From contig CAVZXS010000007.1 in assembly GCA_963779325.1 (NCBI GenBank), forward strand, positions 124,001 through 188,000: a stretch of 64,000 bases of DNA, read 5' to 3'. The notes beneath the pieces were generated by a model that ran no database searches, had not been told where the DNA came from, and was given only the letters and a program-made list of their open reading frames with translations. Of the stretch, positions 7,543 through 16,320 are shown one piece after another; positions within the stretch are counted from its first letter, which is position 1, and each line of letters opens with the position of its first letter. The DNA is from CAVZXS01 sp963779325. GTDB lineage: Bacteria > Bacteroidota > Bacteroidia > Chitinophagales > Chitinophagaceae. Position numbers and translations under genes: made by a program.

Positions 7543-8610
7543 CTATGCATTCCTGTTAATGCAATTCAAATCTTCAAAAGCCACTTCCAATCGTTTCATA
7601 AAAGTTTCCTCGCCTTTGCGCAGCCAAACCCGCGGGTCATAATATTTTTTATTGGGCTTGTCGGCTCCTTCCGGATTACCTAATTGGCCTTGCAAATAGG
7701 CTTCATTTTTTACATAAAAATCTTTTACACCTTCCCAGAAACTCCATTGCAGATCGGTATCAATATTCATTTTAATAGCGCCATAGCCTATCGCTTCGCG
7801 TATTTGGTGCTGCGGAGATCCGCTGCCGCCATGAAATACAAAGTAAACGGGTTTGGGGCCTGTCTTTAATTCTTTCTCAATATAGTCCTGGCTGTTTTTT
7901 AATATTACCGGGCGAAGCTCCACATTGCCGGGTTTGTATACGCCGTGTACATTGCCAAAAGCCGCCGCAACTGTAAATAAGTTTCCTACTTTGCTTAATT
8001 CAGTATAAGCATACGCCACATGTTGGGGTTGTGTATATAATTTATCATTTTCAATATCACTGTTATCCACGCCGTCTTCCTCGCCGCCGGTTACACCCAA
8101 TTCTATTTCAATAGCCATGCCCAGGGGTTTCATTCTTTTGTAAAATTCAACCGAGGTAGCTATGTTTTCTTCAATGGATTCTTCACTCAGGTCAAGCATA
8201 TGCGAACTGAAGAGGGGTTGTTTCTTTTCTTTAAAAAATTGTTCGCCTGCATCCAATAAACCGCTTATCCAGGGCAACCATTTTTTAGCCGCATGATCGG
8301 TATGCAATACAACCGGTACGCCGTAGTGTTTGGCTACATTATGTATATGTAAAGCGCCGCTTACGCCCCCTGAGATATTGGCCTGCAGTTTATCATTGGG
8401 CATTCCTTTGCCGGCAATAAATTGTGCGCCGCCATTGCTGAACTGTATAATAACCGGTGAGTTTACTTTAGCCGCCGTTTCTAAAACCGCATTGATGGTA
8501 TTGGTACCAATCACATTAACTGCCGGCAAAGCGAAGCCGGTGTCTTTAGCATCTTTTAATAAAGCTTCCAGTTCGGCGCCAAACAAAACCCCGGGTTGAT
8601 ATTTTTTCAT
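7543..8610 (-). CDS. fbaA: Fructose-bisphosphate aldolase, class II
   Basis: A 355-residue zinc-dependent aldolase cleaving fructose-1,6-bisphosphate to DHAP and glyceraldehyde-3-phosphate. Motifs include HTDHAAKKWLPWISGLLDAGE (zinc His and catalytic Asp region), SSHMLDLSEESIEENI, EIELGVTGGEEDGVD, AAAFGNVHGVYKPGNV, FHGGSGSP and the phosphate-binding INMDTDLQ-type INMDTDLQ/KMNIDTDLQ segment. Length fits the E. coli FbaA type. The start at 8610 (MKKYQPGVLF) is preferred over the in-frame ATG at 8667, because a -7-like box (TATCTTCG, 8645-8638, minus strand) lies between them. Confidence 0.95.
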   Translation of the reverse strand: MKKYQPGVLFGAELEALLKDAKDTGFALPAVNVIGTNTINAVLETAAKVNSPVIIQFSNGGAQFIAGKGMPNDKLQANISGGVSGALHIHNVAKHYGVPVVLHTDHAAKKWLPWISGLLDAGEQFFKEKKQPLFSSHMLDLSEESIEENIATSVEFYKRMKPLGMAIEIELGVTGGEEDGVDNSDIENDKLYTQPQHVAYAYTELSKVGNLFTVAAAFGNVHGVYKPGNVELRPVILKNSQDYIEKELKTGPKPVYFVFHGGSGSPQHQIREAIGYGAIKMNIDTDLQWSFWEGVKDFYVKNEAYLQGQLGNPEGADKPNKKYYDPRVWLRKGEETFMKRLEVAFEDLNCINRNA

Positions 8611-8789
8611 TTTGTGATTTTTTATTATTTGAGGTGGCGAAGATACAGGATTAGAAATAAAATTCATACCCGCTCACGTTTGTAAGCTATTTTTATATGG
8701 AAAACCTCTTGCAGTATTTGAAACAGTAAACGCTGTCTTTCGGGAGGCAGGAAATATTTACTGGCTTCAACGAAAATTGATTAAATAAT

Positions 8790-8993
8790 ATGTTAGTTGA
8801 GCGAACCAAGAAAGAAGTAATTATCAGGCTCCCGGCATCTGTTGATACAGACGATTTACAGGATTTTCTAAATTATGCAAGGTATAAAGAACTCACTTCG
8901 GGGTTCAGCGTAACACAAAAACAAGTAGATAAGCTTGCTGTTAAAATAAATAGCAGATGGTGGAAAAAAAATAAGAAACGACTTACTAAATGA
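8790..8993 (+). CDS. Small antitoxin-like protein
   Basis: A 67-residue basic protein (MLVERTKKEVIIRLPASVDT then an alpha-helical tail ending WWKKNKKRLTK). I do not recognise a named family. Its TGA stop overlaps the ATG of a PIN-domain gene (ATGA at 8990-8993). A short DNA-binding-like protein translationally coupled to a PIN domain is the usual layout of a VapBC-type toxin-antitoxin operon, so an antitoxin role is inferred from context. The partner toxin is broken. Confidence 0.6.
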   Translation: MLVERTKKEVIIRLPASVDTDDLQDFLNYARYKELTSGFSVTQKQVDKLAVKINSRWWKKNKKRLTK

Positions 8994-9344
8994 AAATTAT
9001 AGTTGACACTAATATTGTTTTTTGCGGTATTCTTAACTCCACGAGAAAATAGGAAAAATTCTGATTAATTCAAGACAACATTTTCAATTCTATACTTGTA
9101 ATTACCTGCGCATTGAACTACTGAAGCATCGCAGGAGATTGCTTCAATTGACAAAACAATCAATTGATGACTTAGCGGAGTTAGAAACGCTGTTGACGTG
9201 TAATATAACTTTTATAAACGAAGAATTATTACCGAAAGAGCTTCTCTTATCAACTGAAGATATCCTGAAAAATATTGATATTGGGGATACTCCTTTTGTT
9301 GCGCTTGCGAAACATTTGGAAGCTAAACTATGGACGGGAAAACA
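8990..9344 (+). pseudogene. PIN-domain toxin, frameshifted and truncated
   Basis: The frame opens MKIIVDTNIVFCGILNST with the conserved PIN aspartate, then hits TAG at 9050. Adding one base before AAAATAGG (~9043) opens the correct frame: KIGKILINSRQHFQFYTCNY to the second acidic motif DIGDTPFVALAKHLEAKLWTG. At ~9343 the homology stops where the normal TGD motif should continue, and the sequence becomes that of an oxidoreductase (next entry). So the gene has a 1-bp deletion and a lost C-terminus. PIN toxins are Mg2+-dependent RNases. This copy should be inactive. Confidence 0.75.
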
Positions 9345-9736
9345 TCATAAAGCTGATATAACCGCAGTTTGCAGTTCATGAGATTTGGGCTTGTTAAAAA
9401 TTTAGGCGTTACTAATGTTATCCTTTAAGACAAGGAGGATTTTACCAAGCAAACAAATTAATTCGATATTATCTTTGATGCTGTGGGTAAAACTGAGGTG
9501 GCTCGAAAATGCAGTGCAAACAACTTTTGAGCAAGAAAGGGGTTTACAAAAATGTGAATGGTTGGGGATACGCTTCCGAAACAAAACAACAGTTACAGCT
9601 ATTAAAAGAATTATTTGAGAAAGGTAAATGTAAGGCGATAATAGATAAGACCTTTACGATAGAACAAATAGCAGATGCCCACAGATACGTTGACACAGGA
9701 TGAAAAAAAGGAAATGTCGTTCTAAAAATAGATTAA
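9343..9736 (+). pseudogene. Decayed C-terminal part of a zinc-type alcohol dehydrogenase/quinone oxidoreductase
   Basis: This stretch aligns along its length with codons ~180-304 of the intact gene at 49132-50046: ADITAVCSS, then frameshifted matches, then KNVNGWGYASETKQQLQLLKELFEKGK and AHRYVDTG. There are several indels and an in-frame TGA where the intact copy has CGA (RYVDTG-stop-KKGNVVLKI). Similarity continues past the stop (tgacaagaaca...ccaataac in both copies), so a larger segment was once shared. The N-terminal two thirds are missing, and the break joins the broken PIN gene. Confidence 0.8.
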
Positions 9737-9812
9737 TGACAAGAACAGCAGCCAATAACAGTATCTTTAATAATTACTCATAAAATAATTACTTAATAAA
9801 ACAAAATGAGAA

Positions 9813-10199
9813 ATGACCGGACATAGTATTTTACTAAGAGTTGCAGTAGCCATTATACTGTTGGTACATAGCATCCCCGGAATGTTTGACGATGGTATAA
9901 ATAATTTTGGAAAATTTTATTTAAACCAAATAGGTTTTTCTCCATTGGGCGTATTCTTGGCTTGGGCAATAAAACTTTCTCATGTTGCATGTGCTATCTT
10001 ACTATTAGCAAACAGATGGATAAAGACTGCCGGCTTTGTTACCATATTTATTTTGATAATGGGTATTATACTGGTTCATTTTAAAGAGGGTTGGTTTGTA
10101 GTGGGCGGGGGAAGAAATGGAGTAGAGTATAATTTTTTACTTATTTGCGTTTTGCTTACGATTATGTATCCAACGTGGTTTTCAAAAGTCAGAACTTAG
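9813..10199 (+). CDS. DoxX family membrane protein
   Basis: A 128-residue integral membrane protein with four predicted helices: LLRVAVAIILLVHSIPGMF, FLAWAIKLSHVACAILLLAN, AGFVTIFILIMGIILVHF, and NFLLICVLLTIMYP. The spacing and the GVEYN motif before the last helix are typical of the DoxX/DoxD-like family, whose members are linked to quinol oxidation or redox homeostasis but mostly lack defined function. It lies directly after the oxidoreductase remnant. The start at 9813 is chosen because the overlapping ATG just upstream is out of frame. Confidence 0.75.
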   Translation: MTGHSILLRVAVAIILLVHSIPGMFDDGINNFGKFYLNQIGFSPLGVFLAWAIKLSHVACAILLLANRWIKTAGFVTIFILIMGIILVHFKEGWFVVGGGRNGVEYNFLLICVLLTIMYPTWFSKVRT

Positions 10200-10233
10200 T
10201 AGTTTTAGACGATGTAAGGCAATTTGTAATTTT

Positions 10234-10890
10234 TTACAGCAACCCATTCTCCATTGCTACTTTAATCAGTGCTGCCACATTTTTTACTTCCAGTTTTTGC
10301 ATCAAATTACGTCTATGCGTTTCCACTGTTACAGGGCTTACATACAATTGGCTTCCTATATCAGTACTTGTTTTCCCTTCAGCAATCATTTTCAAAATTT
10401 CTTTTTCCCTTTTTGTAAGCCTGGGCATACTTGCTAATCCAGTTTGTGGTGATGTGGCCATAATTGTTGCTACTTCTTTACTGAAAGCAATATTTCCATC
10501 AAGCACTTGTTTTATGCACTCTGTAAGTTCCGAGGCCAATGTATTTTTAAGCATATAGCCGCTTGCACCGTTTTGAAGCATTTGCATAATAATACTTCTT
10601 TGGGAGTGGTTACTGAATCCAAGCACATTAATATGCTGAGCAATTTTTTTTATTTCCCTGCATACTTCAATACCACTTTTCCCTGGTAAAGTAATATCCA
10701 GCAGCACTATATCAATGAGATGGTTTTGGGAGAGAAGAAAAGAGAGAATATCTTCCCCTGAATTGTATTGAAGTATTTCCTTAACGTTAAATCCGTCAAG
10801 AAATATTTTTTGCAATCCTTCAATTACAACAGGGTGGTCATCTACTATGGCTATCGTTATCGGTTTATCAGGTAAGTACATTAAATTCAA
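10234..10890 (-). CDS. NarL/FixJ-type response regulator
   Basis: A 218-residue two-domain regulator. The receiver domain has the acidic pair in IAIVDDHPVV (Asp17, Asp18), the phospho-acceptor Asp65 in DIVLLDITLPGKSG, and the switch lysine further on. The LuxR-type helix-turn-helix at the C-terminus reads LTKREKEILKMIAEGKTSTDIGSQLYVSPVTVETHRRNLMQKL. Its first 23 bp overlap the end of the upstream histidine kinase gene, so the two are co-translated and form a cognate pair. An internal ATG at 10881 is an alternative start. Targets are not evident from the sequence. Confidence 0.93.
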   Translation of the reverse strand: MNLMYLPDKPITIAIVDDHPVVIEGLQKIFLDGFNVKEILQYNSGEDILSFLLSQNHLIDIVLLDITLPGKSGIEVCREIKKIAQHINVLGFSNHSQRSIIMQMLQNGASGYMLKNTLASELTECIKQVLDGNIAFSKEVATIMATSPQTGLASMPRLTKREKEILKMIAEGKTSTDIGSQLYVSPVTVETHRRNLMQKLEVKNVAALIKVAMENGLL

Positions 10891-12865
10891 TATTTATGTC
10901 AGTTCCTTCTCCATTTACAGATGCAATATCCAGCTTTCCTTTTAAATATTCCACCCGCCGCTTTACATTAGCAAGGCCAATACCTTTATGAGTACCAATG
11001 GTGTCAGTATCAAAACCTTTTCCATTGTCTTCCACTGTTATAAAAAAAGTATTTTCATTTTGGCTGCATTGTATAAATATTTCAGTTGCGGATGCATGGC
11101 GAATAGCATTTGAAACCAATTCCTGTATTATACGATAAATGGTTACCTGCATTTCACCCGGTATTTCCTTACTGATATTAAATGACTGGAAGTCCACCTT
11201 TGTGTCAGCACCGGTAATTTCATGACACAAGTCTTTTAATGAGGCTTCCAAACCCAATTGCAGTAATGATTCGGGCATCATATTACGGGCAATTCTGCGT
11301 AGCTCAGTTACCGAAGTATCCAGCTGGTCTATTACTTTGTAAAGGTCAGTATTCATACTGTTTTCTTTATTTGTATTTACAAGTCTCGATAAATTTATTT
11401 TAACACCTGATAACATTCCACCAAGGCCGTCATGTAAATCACCGGCCATTCTTTTTCGTTCTTTTTCCTCGCCTTGTAACAAGGCTTTTGTTAATTGTAT
11501 CTGCTGCTCTTGTTTTTGTTCTTTTATTTGCTGTTGGTAATTCAATTCTTTTTGTACCAATAGTTTTTTATTATTATGATAATATTTTAGCGCTAATAGT
11601 GTAATAATGCTAAGTAATACCGATGCTCCGCCAAACAGCCAAATTAATAAGTTTCTGTTTTTAATAACATAATTTGCCTTTTCTTTTTGAGTAAGCAAAT
11701 TTGAAATTTCCTTTTTATTTTCTGCTTCATTATATTTTAATTCTAATTCATTTATCGTATTTTTTATACGTACTTCATACAAACTATCGCTGTATGTTTT
11801 GTACTTTTTCATCCACAGAAAAGCATTTGCCATATTGCCTAAGCCGGCAAAAGTCTCTGCCATGCCACTATAAATTTGCAATTTGTTTTCGCCTAATTGA
11901 AAGTTGGACTGATTTTGTAAATACTCCAAAACCTCTTTAGCTTTTGTATAGTTTTTTTGACCAAAATATGCATAATATTTTTGGAGTAATAATCTGTTTG
12001 CATTGTAAGATAAGTTTAAACTATTTGCTAATTCAACTCCTTTGTTTACACTTTCTAATGCTTGCGGGTATAATTCTTTAATATTATAATACATACTTTC
12101 CGAAGCGTAATAATCTGCATTATAACGGGATTGGGGAAATAATTGCAGTATTGATTTTGCGGTATCCAACATTACTTTTGCCTGGGGTAATTTGGATAGC
12201 AAACAATAATTTTCGGCAGCCATTATATAAACGGCTACAAGCTGGTCGTAGGGTGCTTTTGCATTGGTTAATATCTTAATTGCTGTGTTGCAATACTCTT
12301 CCACTTTATCTTTTTGCCCCATGTTTTTAAACGTAAGCCCCAAATCAAAAAAACATTTCCCTAAATAAACACTATCGCCACTTAGTTGTGCATAAGGTAT
12401 AGATTTGTTTAATAAAATATCTGCAAATTTTTTGTTATCGTCTTTAAGCTGCTGCATTACACCATAGTTGTGCCAAATTTTTGCTTTATAAGCATTAGCT
12501 CTTGGTGTATTGAAGTTTTGTAGTGCAGAGTCTCCTTGCATATAATAATACTCTGCCGTGGGTATGCTGTTTACATATGAGAGGTTGGCTAAAAAATAAA
12601 AATAGATGCTATTTAGATATGCATTACCTGCAGCAAGTAATTTGCCTTTAGTTAAATATTCTTTTGCCTTTACAGTATCCTGCCTATACCAGCTGTCGCA
12701 TAATAAAAAACAAGCTTCTGCCTTTACACTGTCTGCTTTTGTTGATGTGATAACTTTATTTAAACTATCCTGATACAACGGTACATTAAGCGGCAATTGT
12801 ACCTGGGCAAAGCAAAGTTTGTTACAAAAAAAAATAAAGCTGAGAACAGTTAAAAATCTAACCAT
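10868..12865 (-). CDS. Sensor histidine kinase with TPR sensor region
   Basis: A 665-residue kinase. A signal peptide (LTVLSFIFFCNKLCFAQ) precedes ~350 residues of alpha-helical TPR-like repeats placed in the periplasm. One membrane helix follows near residues 403-425 (NLLIWLFGGASVLLSIITLLALKYY), then a coiled coil and a HisKA_3 domain with the phospho-acceptor His in KRMAGDLHDGLGGMLSGVKIN. The HATPase_c domain has NAIRHASATEIF, VEDNGKGFD and GIGLANVKRRVEYLKG. This is the NarX/DesK-like class that pairs with LuxR-type regulators, matching the downstream gene. The stimulus is unknown. Confidence 0.92.
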   Translation of the reverse strand: MVRFLTVLSFIFFCNKLCFAQVQLPLNVPLYQDSLNKVITSTKADSVKAEACFLLCDSWYRQDTVKAKEYLTKGKLLAAGNAYLNSIYFYFLANLSYVNSIPTAEYYYMQGDSALQNFNTPRANAYKAKIWHNYGVMQQLKDDNKKFADILLNKSIPYAQLSGDSVYLGKCFFDLGLTFKNMGQKDKVEEYCNTAIKILTNAKAPYDQLVAVYIMAAENYCLLSKLPQAKVMLDTAKSILQLFPQSRYNADYYASESMYYNIKELYPQALESVNKGVELANSLNLSYNANRLLLQKYYAYFGQKNYTKAKEVLEYLQNQSNFQLGENKLQIYSGMAETFAGLGNMANAFLWMKKYKTYSDSLYEVRIKNTINELELKYNEAENKKEISNLLTQKEKANYVIKNRNLLIWLFGGASVLLSIITLLALKYYHNNKKLLVQKELNYQQQIKEQKQEQQIQLTKALLQGEEKERKRMAGDLHDGLGGMLSGVKINLSRLVNTNKENSMNTDLYKVIDQLDTSVTELRRIARNMMPESLLQLGLEASLKDLCHEITGADTKVDFQSFNISKEIPGEMQVTIYRIIQELVSNAIRHASATEIFIQCSQNENTFFITVEDNGKGFDTDTIGTHKGIGLANVKRRVEYLKGKLDIASVNGEGTDINIEFNVLT

Positions 12866-13205
12866 ACTTAAAATTAATGAGTTAATTAGTAAAATTCGAA
12901 TCTTATAATAAATATACCGGAAAACCCGTAGAGAAAAAATACTAAATGTAAAGTATAGGGTTTAGTTATGACGCTAAATACCTTTGAATAAATTAGAATA
13001 TTTAAAGCCGGTAAAATTTTTTTAGTATTTATCCGGGCTTAAATGATTCGTTAAAATATTAGTGTAATAGCTATTTCGATACGTAGCTACCACTTAAGCC
13101 ATTAGGCAGCGATGTTTTTTGCAAGATAAAATTTGGCTCTTATTTATTTTATACTGTTTGAATTGGTAAAACTTATTTTAAAACCCGGTAAACAAAAATT
13201 TAAGT
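12866..13205. other. AT-rich divergent intergenic region
   Basis: 340 bp between the divergently transcribed kinase and DUF6973 genes. No ORF, hairpin with T-tract, or clear TTTG/TAnnTTTG pair was found. It must hold the promoters of both genes. Confidence 0.4.
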
Positions 13206-14252
13206 ATGAAAAAATCAATCCACCTCTTTTTATTGTTTTCTTTTTTAGTTTTTGTTTTTTATAGTTGCGAAAAAAATGAAGAAGTTTGTAACCAAAATAT
13301 CGGTAGTGTTAGCTGTTCAGAATTTATTGCCGTTACTACGCCTACCTATGCACAGGTAATTAAATGTTATGACGATGCCTTGGTGGCTAATCCGCTGCAG
13401 AGCGACTCAGCCCTTTCCAGATCCATTTTTGCATGTATTAAAGTGGCTCCTGTGCAAAATCCACCCACCAAACCTTTGTTTGACTTGCAAAGTCGTATGT
13501 GTATTGAGGAATGGAAGCTGGTAATGTTGCATCCACGAAAAGCATATTTGGCTTTTAAAAATGCAATTAAGCAATCTTTAGAAAGAGCTAAGCAAGAATT
13601 TTCACAGGATATTGATGTGGAATTTAAAAATGCGAAGGCAGATGCTTTTCGCAATGCCTATCTTGGTGTACTGGTGGCCAAAGCTACTGATACTTCTTTT
13701 GCAAGGCTACTGGCATATGCCCGCCAGTCTTGCTTGCAAAGCAGGATATACCTGCACAATGATACCGTAGGGATAAGTTTGGTGAGCAGATTTCCTGCAG
13801 CTACAGTAACCGAGCTGAGTAATTTGTTGTTAGAGCGAAGATTTTTTTTCAGCGATAATGGCATACCATCTGATGCGGAAAATGCATTGGTGTTTTTTGC
13901 CGGCAGGAGAGCTTATGATGCAGCCTATGCCGGTACATTCACAAACCCTGATGGACAGGGTACATGGAATGCAACTTATTATTTTCATCAAACAGGTAAT
14001 ATTATACGGGGCGAGGCTAAGTACACGGGTATTGGCTTTCAAGATAAAGCCGGCAGGCGTTTCAGCGGTACTTTAAGCGGAAATACCATTAACCTCAATA
14101 TGTCTAATCCATATACATTTGAATTTAGCCCGGGTTATACGCCCTGCAGAAATATGGTAACAACTTTTACCATTGCGCAGGATTCTTTAACCGGGCAATG
14201 GTCTGCCGGTAACTGCTTACAAGGCGGAGTAATTAAATTGAAAAAACAATAA
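13206..14252 (+). CDS. DUF6973-like lipoprotein
   Basis: A 348-residue lipoprotein: signal peptide MKKSIHLFLLFSFLVFVFYSC with the lipobox cysteine at residue 21. The middle region has KADAFRNAYLGVLVAKATD and, 25-30 residues later, SRIYLHNDTVGISL. These match the DAFRHAYW...LHNNxVG signature of DUF6973, though several conserved positions differ. The C-terminal ~110 residues (GTWNATYYFHQTGNIIRGEA to LQGGVIKLKKQ) look like a separate beta-rich lipocalin/avidin-like domain. Function is unknown. It has its own transcription unit. Confidence 0.6.
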   Translation: MKKSIHLFLLFSFLVFVFYSCEKNEEVCNQNIGSVSCSEFIAVTTPTYAQVIKCYDDALVANPLQSDSALSRSIFACIKVAPVQNPPTKPLFDLQSRMCIEEWKLVMLHPRKAYLAFKNAIKQSLERAKQEFSQDIDVEFKNAKADAFRNAYLGVLVAKATDTSFARLLAYARQSCLQSRIYLHNDTVGISLVSRFPAATVTELSNLLLERRFFFSDNGIPSDAENALVFFAGRRAYDAAYAGTFTNPDGQGTWNATYYFHQTGNIIRGEAKYTGIGFQDKAGRRFSGTLSGNTINLNMSNPYTFEFSPGYTPCRNMVTTFTIAQDSLTGQWSAGNCLQGGVIKLKKQ

Positions 14253-14504
14253 AACTATCATTTTTTTTGTCCAGCTAAAAAGTCAATATGAAAAAATGAA
14301 GGGGGTAGTATTACTTTACTTATTCTAATAAAATAGTTTTGCCCGGTTAAGAAAACAACGATTTTTAATTCATGAAATCTAATGGCTTTTTTTACATTTA
14401 TAATAGGGTATAATCAGAAAATAAAACTTACTTAATTAACCTTAAAGCCCGGCATTTATTGCGACGATAAATATTTGACAAATTTCTAAAACTAAAATTT
14501 TTAT

Positions 14505-14906
14505 ATGAAAAAAACAATCGGCCTTTTTACAGCATTATTATTAATCTCGGTAATTACCTACGGTCAAAAACCGGGTATTGGAAAATATTCCTCTAAAGAA
14601 AAGCAGGACAAAGTATTTTATGCTGCACTTCAAGCTGTTTCGGTAATAAAGTTTTCCGTTAAAACAAGCGACAAAGGAAATGGTGTTATCCAAGCAGAGC
14701 AGTATATTGGCGGAGGAAACGGCAAGGTTTGGAATCTTTTTGTTATGATAAAGCAGGATAACGGCAAAACAGTTGTAGAAGCTACGTTTACAAAACCTTG
14801 GGGTACATTGGGCAATATGTCAAAATGGGCAACTATTTATGGCGAAGAAATTAAAAAAACTATTGCTGATTTAGAGATAGCTGTTGAGGAGAAAAAGAAA
14901 AAATAG
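14505..14906 (+). CDS. Small exported protein of unknown function
   Basis: A 133-residue protein with a signal peptide (MKKTIGLFTALLLISVITYGQ). The mature part is alpha/beta with VVEATFTKPWGTLGNMSKWA and a Lys-rich end (EEKKKK). No family was recognised. The spacing of alternating strands (VIKFSVKTSDKGNGVIQAEQ) resembles small periplasmic domains such as DUF4410-like folds, but that is a guess. It stands alone between intergenic regions. Confidence 0.6.
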   Translation: MKKTIGLFTALLLISVITYGQKPGIGKYSSKEKQDKVFYAALQAVSVIKFSVKTSDKGNGVIQAEQYIGGGNGKVWNLFVMIKQDNGKTVVEATFTKPWGTLGNMSKWATIYGEEIKKTIADLEIAVEEKKKK

Positions 14907-15112
14907 TCCATAACAAATGATATGACTGCTGCAATAAAAGGCATAATTCAAATGTTTCATAAAATGCAGAGGCTGCATGTGTTTTAAAATTATCCATTAC
15001 CAGTGTTACCTTGTATAAAAAGAACTACACAAACAACACATTCATCTTTATTTCACTTTGCACTAAATTTTTGTAGTAAGTATTTTTGCAACACCATAGG
15101 TTGTTATCATGG

Positions 15113-15328
15113 TTAAAAAAACTGTTTTCTTAGTTTTTGTTTTATCAGCAAATACTGTTTGTTTTTGCAGCCGTTCATCAGCATATTTTTAGTAATGGTA
15201 AATTCTGCGGTAGCAAATTTCATTTCACAAATATTTATGCAGCGGTCTTTGCGGTCGAGCAACAAATCAATTTGTGTACCGGGTTGCCCTTTTCGGGGTA
15301 CATGCCGCCAAACAGATATTGCACACAA
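15113..15328 (-). pseudogene. C-terminal fragment of a DUF234-type AAA ATPase
   Basis: The minus-strand reading GTQIDLLLDRKDRCINICEM followed by KFATAEFTITK matches the DUF234 C-terminal domain of the archaeal-type AAA ATPase family common in Bacteroidota (GAQIDLLIDR...NICEMKFS...EFTIDK). Upstream there is no ATPase core and downstream the match is lost after ~45 residues, so only a remnant is left. The rest of the 14907-15390 gap shows no gene. Confidence 0.6.
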
Positions 15329-15392
15329 ATAAATGGATAGTCATAAACAGCAGGTAGTTTTCATCGGGTCGGTTCGTGCCGGCCCGTTTTAT

Positions 15393-15458
15393 TTGACAAC
15401 AATCACTAAAGCTGCTAATACTTATCATTATTGATACATAACGGCTTCGATAATTTTG
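15393..15458 (+). promoter_or_regulatory. Tandem FNR-like boxes and -7 element, USP operon promoter
   Basis: Distal box TTGAC-aaca-ATCAC (15393-15406, 8/10 to ATGAY-N4-RTCAT), proximal box CTAAT-actt-ATCAT (15415-15428, 8/10), and -7 element TAATTTTG (15451-15458). Box centres lie 51.5 and 29.5 bp before the first base of the -7 element, as at eight other promoters in the window. No TTTG sits at the -33 position. Confidence 0.65.
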
Positions 15459-15472
15459 AAAAAAATTTGTTT

Positions 15473-16312
15473 ATGGAAAAGATACTGCTGGCCTTTGACG
15501 CCGTTAATCCTGATTTAGATGCTTTTGAATTCGCCTGTTACCTGGGCCGGTTAACAAAATCAAAAATAACGGGGGTGTTCCTGGAGAACCTTGTGGACGA
15601 AGAAAGACCTATATTAAAACATATACACGGCATGACTTATGTGGATTGGACGATAAACGAGCAATCGGATGAACACAAGGCTAAAATGGAATTGATAGAA
15701 AAGAATATCGCTTTCTTCAAAGAACAATGTATCAGCAGGGGTGTGAATTACAGCCTGCATCGCGACCGCGGTGTGCCTGCGAATGAACTGGTAGAGGAAA
15801 GCCGTTTTGCCGATGTAGTAGTAGTGGATGCGGAAACTTCGTTTAACAAACGTTATGAAGGAAGCCCCACTGAATTTGTAAGGGATGTTTTAAAAAAAGC
15901 CGAGTGCCCGGTTATCATCGCTCCCGAAAGTTTTGCCGGTATTGATGAAATTGTATTTGCTTACAATGGCTCCGCCTCTTCGGTATTTGCCATAAAGCAG
16001 TTTACTTTTCTTTTTCCGCAATTGCACAATAAAAAAGTAAGCATTATACAGGTAAATGAAGAAGGAGAATGGAAGGACGCCAATAAATACAAATTTAAAG
16101 AATTGTTGAAAGAACATTACACCGATTTGCATTTTGAAGCGATGAAAGGCGATGCAGAAGTAAAATTGTTTGACTACCTGTTTAAAAGAAAGAATATGTT
16201 TTTAGTAATGGGGGCTTATGGCAGAACGGCTGTATCACAGTTTCTTAAACGCAGCCGGGCCGACTTACTGATTAATACGGTAACGCAACCGATTTTTATC
16301 GCACATCTTTAA
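15473..16312 (+). CDS. Universal stress protein, tandem-domain type
   Basis: A 279-residue protein; the start at MEKILLAFDAVNPDLD is preferred because the -7 box ends only 15 bp upstream. Two UspA-like halves: residues 1-~145 with ADVVVVDAETSF and AECPVIIAPESF, and ~150-279 with EIVFAYNGSASSVFAIKQF and the FLVMGAYGRTAVSQFLKRSR phosphate-loop-like end. Tandem USPs of this kind are induced by stress and starvation. It is the first gene of a likely operon (second USP after 8 bp, then DUF1003 protein and a membrane hydrolase) under an FNR-like promoter. Confidence 0.9.
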   Translation: MEKILLAFDAVNPDLDAFEFACYLGRLTKSKITGVFLENLVDEERPILKHIHGMTYVDWTINEQSDEHKAKMELIEKNIAFFKEQCISRGVNYSLHRDRGVPANELVEESRFADVVVVDAETSFNKRYEGSPTEFVRDVLKKAECPVIIAPESFAGIDEIVFAYNGSASSVFAIKQFTFLFPQLHNKKVSIIQVNEEGEWKDANKYKFKELLKEHYTDLHFEAMKGDAEVKLFDYLFKRKNMFLVMGAYGRTAVSQFLKRSRADLLINTVTQPIFIAHL

Positions 16313-16320
16313 ATTTTTTT

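Noticed and set aside
15423..15437. TATCA-ttat-TGATA as an FNR box
   Set aside because: The half-sites are in the wrong order (ATCA before TGAT). The true proximal box is the overlapping 15415-15428.
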